This document shows, one piece after another, positions 59,015-64,000 of a DNA stretch of 64,000 nt. Numbering within the stretch: position 1 is the first letter of the stretch; each line of letters starts with the position of its first letter. The notes below the pieces were generated by a model, which had not been told where the DNA came from, made no database searches, and saw only the letters and a program-made list of their open reading frames with translations. The stretch lies in assembly GCF_001705515.1 (NCBI RefSeq), contig NZ_MDJS01000002.1, forward strand, positions 558,001 to 622,000, in the 5' to 3' direction. Position numbers and translations under genes: made by a program. Source of the stretch: Mucilaginibacter sp. PPCGB 2223. Lineage in GTDB: Bacteria; Bacteroidota; Bacteroidia; Sphingobacteriales; Sphingobacteriaceae.

Positions 59015-59100
59015 TGCGTGAGGGATAGAAGCGGATACCGGCCTTGTGGCTAACGCCTGTGCAGTATAAGCGTATAGCCCGACCCACTGGGGCACGCCCA
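59015..59100 (+). repeat. Dispersed intergenic repeat, family C (short basic copy)
   Basis: TGCGTGAGGGATAGAAGCGG, ATACCGGCC, TGGCTAACGCC, GTGCAGTATAAGCGTATAG, CCCGACCC and GGGGCACGCCCA, in the same order as at 39569-39674. Confidence 0.75.
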
Positions 59101-59411
59101 TAAAAGGATAATTAACAACTAAATCAAAAAATTACGAAATATTGTAAGTTACCGTACCTTTTAGCTCTCTCAATTTTTAAATAGTTTCCACCCCTTAGTC
59201 AGTCTCCGGCTTTTAATACCCGGCAAACTACGATAAACTTAACCTTTTCAACTTTCAGGTATCTCACCCTAAAAACAAACATATCCCGTTGAAATTCAAT
59301 AACTAAGAAAAACATAATAAACCTGCCTTATGTTTAACAGGATGTTAATGCTATTGCGAGCAATTGTGACAATCCACATGTGTTTACAAAAAGATGACAT
59401 AAACTTCATTT

Positions 59412-59435
59412 AATTAATCAATCGTTTGATTAATT
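59412..59435. promoter_or_regulatory. TetR-type operator overlapping the tetR promoter
   Basis: AATTAATCAA at 59412-59421 is inverted as TTGATTAATT at 59426-59435, with a 4-base centre TCGT. The palindrome overlaps the -7 box TAATTTTG (59431-59438) and ends about 20 bases before the tetR ATG. This is a classic autorepressor geometry. Confidence 0.75.
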
Positions 59436-59455
59436 TTGTATCGGTAATCAGAACA

Positions 59456-60085
59456 ATGGAAAAAGAGAAGACAGATAAAAAGGATCATATCCTTGATGTG
59501 GCAGAAAGGATTTTTTCTGAATTAGGATATGACGGCGCCTCAACCCGGGCAATTTCGGGCGAGGCAGGCGTAAATATGGCCATGCTGAACTATTACTTTG
59601 GCAGCAAAGAAGGTTTATACCTGGCCGTTTTTGAGCGTAAGATATCGGCATTCAGAACCTTGCTGCAAAATATCGGCAGCGATGGCAGCATCTCGGCCTG
59701 GGACAAGATGGAACGCTGTATCGAAAACTACGTCGACCGGATTGTGAACAACAGTTGCTTTCAAAAGCTTATTAACAGGGAGCTCTTCAATAAACGGTCG
59801 GAAATAACCGATAAAATGACCGATATATTGATGACCAACGTTTATGAGATCAAAAAAATAATCCAGGACGGTATAGATAATGGTCAGTTCTACAGCGATG
59901 CCGACCCGGAAATGATCGTGATGACGATTTTCGGTACCAAAAATTATGTCGTCAACTCCCCGCATATCACATCGCGGGTATTGGGTATCGATATGCTCGA
60001 CGACACTTACCTTGAGGTTAGTTTAAAACCCCGCATGAAGGTATATATGAAAAAATTGATAAAATCTTACTTAGTAAAACAATGA
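59456..60085 (+). CDS. TetR-family transcriptional repressor
   Basis: A 209-residue repressor with a helix-turn-helix at about residues 25-45 (GASTRAISGEAGVNMAMLNYYFGSKEGLY, core EAGVNMAMLNYYFGSKEGLY) and a ligand-binding C-terminal region. I start at the ATG at 59456. An upstream in-frame ATT-type start is unlikely. A perfect palindrome at 59412-59435 overlaps the -7 box, so it should repress its own operon and respond to a drug or metabolite. Its last codons overlap the ATG of the following tolC-like gene (ATGA). Confidence 0.93.
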   Translation: MEKEKTDKKDHILDVAERIFSELGYDGASTRAISGEAGVNMAMLNYYFGSKEGLYLAVFERKISAFRTLLQNIGSDGSISAWDKMERCIENYVDRIVNNSCFQKLINRELFNKRSEITDKMTDILMTNVYEIKKIIQDGIDNGQFYSDADPEMIVMTIFGTKNYVVNSPHITSRVLGIDMLDDTYLEVSLKPRMKVYMKKLIKSYLVKQ

Positions 60086-61443
60086 CACCAAACAATCAAA
60101 CCACTACATTCCTCTTAAAACAAGTGGCGCAAAAAGCAGCGAGATACGGCGTTATCTTATTGCTTTTGAGCGCATTAGGCATAAGCGCGCAGGCGCAGGA
60201 GCGTACTGTTACTATTAGCGAAGCTATTAAACTGGCGCTCGATAACAGCAAAACGCTTAAGCTGTCGCAAGCCAAGATCGATCGTGCTGTATCGCAATAC
60301 AACCAGGCTAAAGACCGCGTACTGCCAACCGGTTCGGCGAGTTTTGCTTATAACCGTGCCGAAATACCGGCGCATACGCTCGATCTGGGCGGCTCGTCGA
60401 TACACCTGCCAAGCAGCGCCGACGCTTACATTGGCTTAGCCGGCATACAGGAAACCATTTTTGGCGGTTACCGCTTAAAATATGCCCAGCTGTCAACCGA
60501 TCTGTTAACACAGATAGCCCGCCTGGACGCCGAAAAAGACAAGGATCAGATAGCTTACGACGTGATCAGCGCTTATTACAATCTTTACAAAGTGCTGCAA
60601 AGCCAAAAAGTAGTAGCTCAGAACATCGCCGCAGTGGATCAGCAATTGAAACAGGCTCAGCGCTTTTTTGAACAGGGGTTGGTAACCAAAAACGATGTGC
60701 TGCGTTTCCAGCTGCAGCGGTCGAACATCGAGCTTAACGGCATCGACCTGGAAAGCAACCGCAAGATCATTAATTACAACCTGGATATTTTAATGGGTTT
60801 GCCCGAAAGCACAAATCTTAAAATTGCAGATATTAACGAAGCCGGCCGCAGCCTTGCCCCGCTTTCAAATTATCTGGATACAGCTATGGCTGCACGCCAG
60901 GAGTTGAAACAGCTCGACCTGCAAAATAAGGTTGCCGAAACAAATATCAAAACAGTGGCATCGCAAACCCTGCCAAACCTGTCGGTAGGTGCTAACCTGT
61001 ATTATATCGATGCATCGGGGAACCCTATCCCGCAAGGCGGCAGTTACATTTTACCTATCACGCTTGGCGCAACGGTATCCTGGAACTTCGGCAACCTGTG
61101 GACAGCCAAAAACAAAGTGGCCGAGGCTAAGATACAACAACAGGAAACCGTGATCAGTAAAGGTATCACCATCGATAACCTGAAGAACGAGGTGAACCGC
61201 AACTATCAAAATTTTTTAACCGCGCAGGATAAGGTAAAACTGTTGCAAACGTCGATCGAACAAGCCGGCGAAAACAACAAGATACTCGAGTCGAAATACC
61301 AAAGCAATATCGCTTCGGCGACTGACAGGGTAGATGCGCAAACATTACTGTACCAGGCTCAGATAAACCTGGAGCTGGCTAAGGCCGATGCCGGACTGGC
61401 TTATTACACTTTATTAAAATCAACCGGAAAACTGAACAAATAA
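60082..61443 (+). CDS. TolC-family outer-membrane efflux protein
   Basis: A 453-residue outer-membrane channel protein of the OEP family. A signal peptide (LLLLSALGISAQAQE) precedes long helical coiled segments at about 40-110, 140-220 and 340-440, in two repeated halves typical of TolC (SEAIKLALDNSKTLKLSQAK; ATDRVDAQTLLYQAQINLELAKADAGLAYYTLLK, core YQAQINLELAKADAGLAYY). It forms the outer end of a tripartite pump with the HlyD-like and MFS proteins encoded next. Its ATG overlaps the tetR stop by 4 bases. Confidence 0.93.
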   Translation: MTPNNQTTTFLLKQVAQKAARYGVILLLLSALGISAQAQERTVTISEAIKLALDNSKTLKLSQAKIDRAVSQYNQAKDRVLPTGSASFAYNRAEIPAHTLDLGGSSIHLPSSADAYIGLAGIQETIFGGYRLKYAQLSTDLLTQIARLDAEKDKDQIAYDVISAYYNLYKVLQSQKVVAQNIAAVDQQLKQAQRFFEQGLVTKNDVLRFQLQRSNIELNGIDLESNRKIINYNLDILMGLPESTNLKIADINEAGRSLAPLSNYLDTAMAARQELKQLDLQNKVAETNIKTVASQTLPNLSVGANLYYIDASGNPIPQGGSYILPITLGATVSWNFGNLWTAKNKVAEAKIQQQETVISKGITIDNLKNEVNRNYQNFLTAQDKVKLLQTSIEQAGENNKILESKYQSNIASATDRVDAQTLLYQAQINLELAKADAGLAYYTLLKSTGKLNK

Positions 61444-61457
61444 AATCAAACAATACA

Positions 61458-62558
61458 ATGGCAAAGACATCAGAACACGAAGAAACAACCAAAAAGTCGA
61501 GCAAAGTAATGCCTGTTATTTTAGGGTTATTACTGGTAGCGGGTATCATTTTTGGCGTCAAAGAATACATATACTACAGCAAACACGAGGATACAGATGA
61601 TGCCCAGATCGACGGCAACATCAGCCCTGTAGTTGCCCGCGTTGGCGGATATGTAGACAGTCTTTTATTCGAAGACAACCAACACGTAACTGCAGGCCAG
61701 TTACTCGTTAAATTAGACGATCGCGATTATAAAGTTAAACTGGAGCAGGCTGAGGCCTCGCAAAAAGGCGCCAGCGCTACTGTAGGCGTATCCGAATCGC
61801 AGATATCGTCAACAACGGCTAATGTGGCCGCCGCTTCGGCAAACGTTGCTACGGTAGGCGCAAACGTTGAGACCGCAAGGGTTAAATTATTACAGGCACA
61901 GCGCGATTACGAACGTTATGCCAACCTGGTGAAAGACGGTAGCGTGACCCAACAACAATTTGAGCAGGCACAGGTAACCCGCGATGCTGCCAGGGCCAGC
62001 CTGGTAGCCATGCAAGAACAATACAAAGGTGCACAATCGCAATTAAAGGCCGCGCAAGATCAGGTTGCCGGTACACGCAGCCAGTTAAACGTTGCCAATA
62101 CCGGCGTTAGCCAAAAGCAAGCCGATATCGATTTTGCTAAACTGCAGTTAAGCTATACCCGCATCACCGCCCCTGCAACCGGTACGGTATCGAAAAAGAA
62201 TGTACAAAAAGGGCAACTGGTACAGGCGGGGCAAACCCTGTTCTCGGTAGTTGAGGATGGCAGCTTGTTCATCACTGCTAATTTTAAAGAAACCCAGCTG
62301 GGCAACCTTCGCTCGGGCGAAAAAGTAGACGTCGAAGTTGACGCGTTGCCCGATCAGAAGATAGAGGGCGAAGTTTACAATTTTTCGCCTGCTACGGGTG
62401 CTAAATTTTCGCTGCTGCCGCCTGATAATGCTACCGGTAACTATGTAAAAGTGGTACAACGCGTGCCGGTAAAGATTAAGATCAAAGCTGCTGACGACGT
62501 AATGAAAAAACTGCGCCCGGGTATGAGCGTAAAGGTATCTGTAATATATAAAGACTAA
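61458..62558 (+). CDS. HlyD/EmrA-type membrane fusion protein
   Basis: A 366-residue periplasmic adaptor with one N-terminal membrane helix (VMPVILGLLLVAGIIFGV). The lipoyl-like region (DTDDAQIDGNISPVVARVGGYV, core GNISPVVARVGGYV) is near residue 46. Long coiled coils run from about 90 to 230 (with TQQQFEQAQVTRDAA), and the barrel segment (ITAPATGTVSKKNVQKGQLV) is near 235. It joins the MFS pump to the TolC-like channel. It lies 14 bases after the tolC-like gene. Confidence 0.93.
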   Translation: MAKTSEHEETTKKSSKVMPVILGLLLVAGIIFGVKEYIYYSKHEDTDDAQIDGNISPVVARVGGYVDSLLFEDNQHVTAGQLLVKLDDRDYKVKLEQAEASQKGASATVGVSESQISSTTANVAAASANVATVGANVETARVKLLQAQRDYERYANLVKDGSVTQQQFEQAQVTRDAARASLVAMQEQYKGAQSQLKAAQDQVAGTRSQLNVANTGVSQKQADIDFAKLQLSYTRITAPATGTVSKKNVQKGQLVQAGQTLFSVVEDGSLFITANFKETQLGNLRSGEKVDVEVDALPDQKIEGEVYNFSPATGAKFSLLPPDNATGNYVKVVQRVPVKIKIKAADDVMKKLRPGMSVKVSVIYKD

Positions 62559-62573
62559 TTAATACAATTAATA

Positions 62574-64000
62574 ATGGCTGAAACAGGTTTTAGGAAATGG
62601 ATCATCACCATTACGGTTATCATTGCGGCCCTTTTGGAGCTCATTGATACCACGATTGTGAACGTATCCCTCCCTGATATGCAGGGTAACCTCGGGGCAA
62701 CCCTCGAGGATATAGCCTGGGTGGTAACAGGCTATTCGGTAGCCAACGTAATTGTATTGCCTATGTCGGGCTGGCTGGGAAGCCGCTTTGGCAGGAAGAA
62801 TTACTTTTTAGCATCAATTATCATATTTACTGCCGTATCGTTTTTGTGCGGTAATGCCACCAGTTTGAACGAACTGGTTATCTTCCGCATCATACAAGGT
62901 TTTGCCGGCGGCGGTTTGATATCAACCGGGCAGGCGATTTTGGTGGAGACTTGGCCCCGTGAAGAAATCGGTACAGCGACAGCTTTATTTGGTTTGGGCG
63001 CTGTATTTGGCCCAACGGTTGGGCCAACCATAGGCGGTTTTATTACCGAGCACTTTACCTGGCCATGGATATTTTATGTGAATATCCCGGTAGGTGCATT
63101 GGCCGCGTTTTTAACCGTAACCTTTGTAAGGGAGACGCCAAAAGATGCCAAAGGTAAACCGGTAGACTGGTGGGGCATCGCCCTGTTGGCTTTGGCGGTA
63201 GGCAGCTTGCAAACCGTGTTGGAAAAAGGCGAAAGCGAAGATTGGTTTGCGAAAACGTATATATTGATACTGACCATTACCGCAATACTTGGCTTGTTCT
63301 TCTTTATCTGGCGCGAGATGACTTTTGAGTTCCCGATCGTAAACTTTAAGATATTGCGGCACCGGAGTTTTGCCGTGGGTATGTTTACATCATTTGTTTT
63401 GGGCTTTGGCTTATACGGGTCGGTATTCGTATTCCCGGTGTTTTGTCAAAACCTGCTTGGGTTTTCGCCTCAGCAAACCGGTTTAATATTGTTTCCGGGC
63501 GGTATGTGTACCATCATCATGATGCCTTTTATCGGTAAGATGTTAAAGGGAGGTGTGCCGGCGCAATTTATGGCTACCGGCGGTATGATATTGTTCTTTG
63601 TTTTTACGACCATGCTGAGCCGCTCAACACTGGCATCCGGCACCGGCGATTTCTTTTGGCCGCTGGTGATACGCGGTGTGGGTATGGCTTTGTTGTTCGT
63701 GCCATTAACCACACTGGCTATTCAGGATTTGAAAGGGCCCGAGTTGGGACAGGGTACAGGTTTGAACAACATGATGCGCCAGTTAGGCGGTTCGTTCGGT
63801 ATAGCGGCTTTAACAACGCTGATCCACATACGCCAGGGTTATCACCGGAGCATTTTGCTGGAGAACATCAACCCGTATAACAATGCTTACATCCAGCAAA
63901 AAAACGGGCTGATAGCAAACTTTATGGCTAAAGGCAGCAGTTTGATAGACGCTACCACAATGGCTATGAAAGCTATGGAAGGTAAAGTTGTGAGGCAGAC
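62574..64000 (+). CDS. DHA2-family MFS drug transporter (EmrB-like), partial
   Basis: The gene begins at ATG 62574 and runs past the window end with no stop, 475 codons so far. The product is a 14-helix drug:H+ antiporter of the DHA2 type. The helix-1 signature LLELIDTTIVNVSLPDMQG is at residues 20-38, the MFS motif SGWLGSRFGRKNYF near 65, and LFGLGAVFGPTVGPTIGG near 142 (motif C). It would expel hydrophobic drugs or acids together with the HlyD and TolC proteins. It is the fourth gene of the tetR operon, 15 bases after emrA-like. Confidence 0.94.
   Translation, partial: MAETGFRKWIITITVIIAALLELIDTTIVNVSLPDMQGNLGATLEDIAWVVTGYSVANVIVLPMSGWLGSRFGRKNYFLASIIIFTAVSFLCGNATSLNELVIFRIIQGFAGGGLISTGQAILVETWPREEIGTATALFGLGAVFGPTVGPTIGGFITEHFTWPWIFYVNIPVGALAAFLTVTFVRETPKDAKGKPVDWWGIALLALAVGSLQTVLEKGESEDWFAKTYILILTITAILGLFFFIWREMTFEFPIVNFKILRHRSFAVGMFTSFVLGFGLYGSVFVFPVFCQNLLGFSPQQTGLILFPGGMCTIIMMPFIGKMLKGGVPAQFMATGGMILFFVFTTMLSRSTLASGTGDFFWPLVIRGVGMALLFVPLTTLAIQDLKGPELGQGTGLNNMMRQLGGSFGIAALTTLIHIRQGYHRSILLENINPYNNAYIQQKNGLIANFMAKGSSLIDATTMAMKAMEGKVVRQ

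Noticed and set aside
58710..59087. 125-codon minus-strand ORF
   Set aside because: It spans three stacked repeats (families E, D and C), with no recognisable protein features.
1..64000. CRISPR arrays, tRNA and rRNA genes, prophage or transposase genes
   Set aside because: I looked for regularly spaced repeats, cloverleaf-like stretches and integrase or transposase motifs and found none that I can support. The repeats present are irregular, dispersed intergenic elements.

Overview
The window looks like ordinary chromosome from a Bacteroidota bacterium of the Sphingobacteriaceae, most like Mucilaginibacter or Pedobacter. That placement is by eye, from gene content and style. The -7 promoter boxes read TAnnTTTG and Shine-Dalgarno sequences are mostly weak or absent. 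Many secreted proteins are lipoproteins. The gene set includes an OstA-like LPS-transport protein, a three-gene sdhCAB with a single long cytochrome b subunit, BshA (bacillithiol), a DASH-type cryptochrome, cydAB and PdeM. Intergenic spaces carry several short dispersed repeat families. I see no rRNA, tRNA, CRISPR array, prophage, insertion sequence or obvious defence island.

Layout. 1-3.1 kb: cydAB (cytochrome bd oxidase) and a small unknown gene. 3.1-3.45 kb: a mosaic repeat and two strong hairpins. 3.4-8.9 kb: OstA-like/cupin pair, divergent tilS with a membrane protein, and an NTF2-fold secreted protein. 8.9-15.1 kb: cysS, then the leftward run mutL > rhomboid > catalytically dead rhomboid > endonuclease/exonuclease/phosphatase protein. 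15.2-21.7 kb: amidohydrolase lipoprotein, a beta-lactamase-family hydrolase carrying a leftover GH3 C-terminal domain, bshA, and small genes. 21.7-31.5 kb: outer-membrane barrel, CsbD-like protein, S41 protease, SNF2 helicase, MerR-TipAS regulator, a lipoprotein, and dapF with a coupled SUKH gene. 31.6-35.7 kb: HtrA protease, PdeM, a TlpA-like lipoprotein without cysteines in its active site, and an orphan PqqD-like protein. 35.8-39.5 kb: sdhCAB with a strong terminator. 40-49.4 kb: pectate-lyase-like lipoprotein, two oxidoreductases, superoxide dismutase, csaA-tadA, rlmI, an epimerase and a CBS protein. 49.5-56.1 kb: cryptochrome-DASH and odhA-odhB (2-oxoglutarate dehydrogenase E1 and E2). 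56.2-58.7 kb: a large PIG-L deacetylase. 58.7-59.1 kb: a stack of three repeat families. 59.4-64 kb: tetR-tolC-emrA-emrB efflux operon, cut by the window end.

Functional themes. Energy metabolism is represented by succinate dehydrogenase, 2-oxoglutarate dehydrogenase and cytochrome bd. Envelope biogenesis and quality control are represented by the OstA-like protein, HtrA, S41 protease and rhomboids. RNA and DNA maintenance are represented by TilS, TadA, RlmI, CysS, MutL, PdeM and photolyase.

The most interesting signals are not a new gene cluster. One is a recurring promoter layout in which TAnnTTTG lies only 4-5 bases before the start codon, which predicts leaderless mRNAs for at least five genes. 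The others are several lost-activity or truncated proteins: a rhomboid with Ser replaced by Pro, a MutL without its nuclease metal site, a TlpA-like protein without CxxC, and a GH3-beta-lactamase fusion lacking the GH3 barrel. The last is a set of modular palindromic repeats. I do not see a convincing wholly new multi-gene system.
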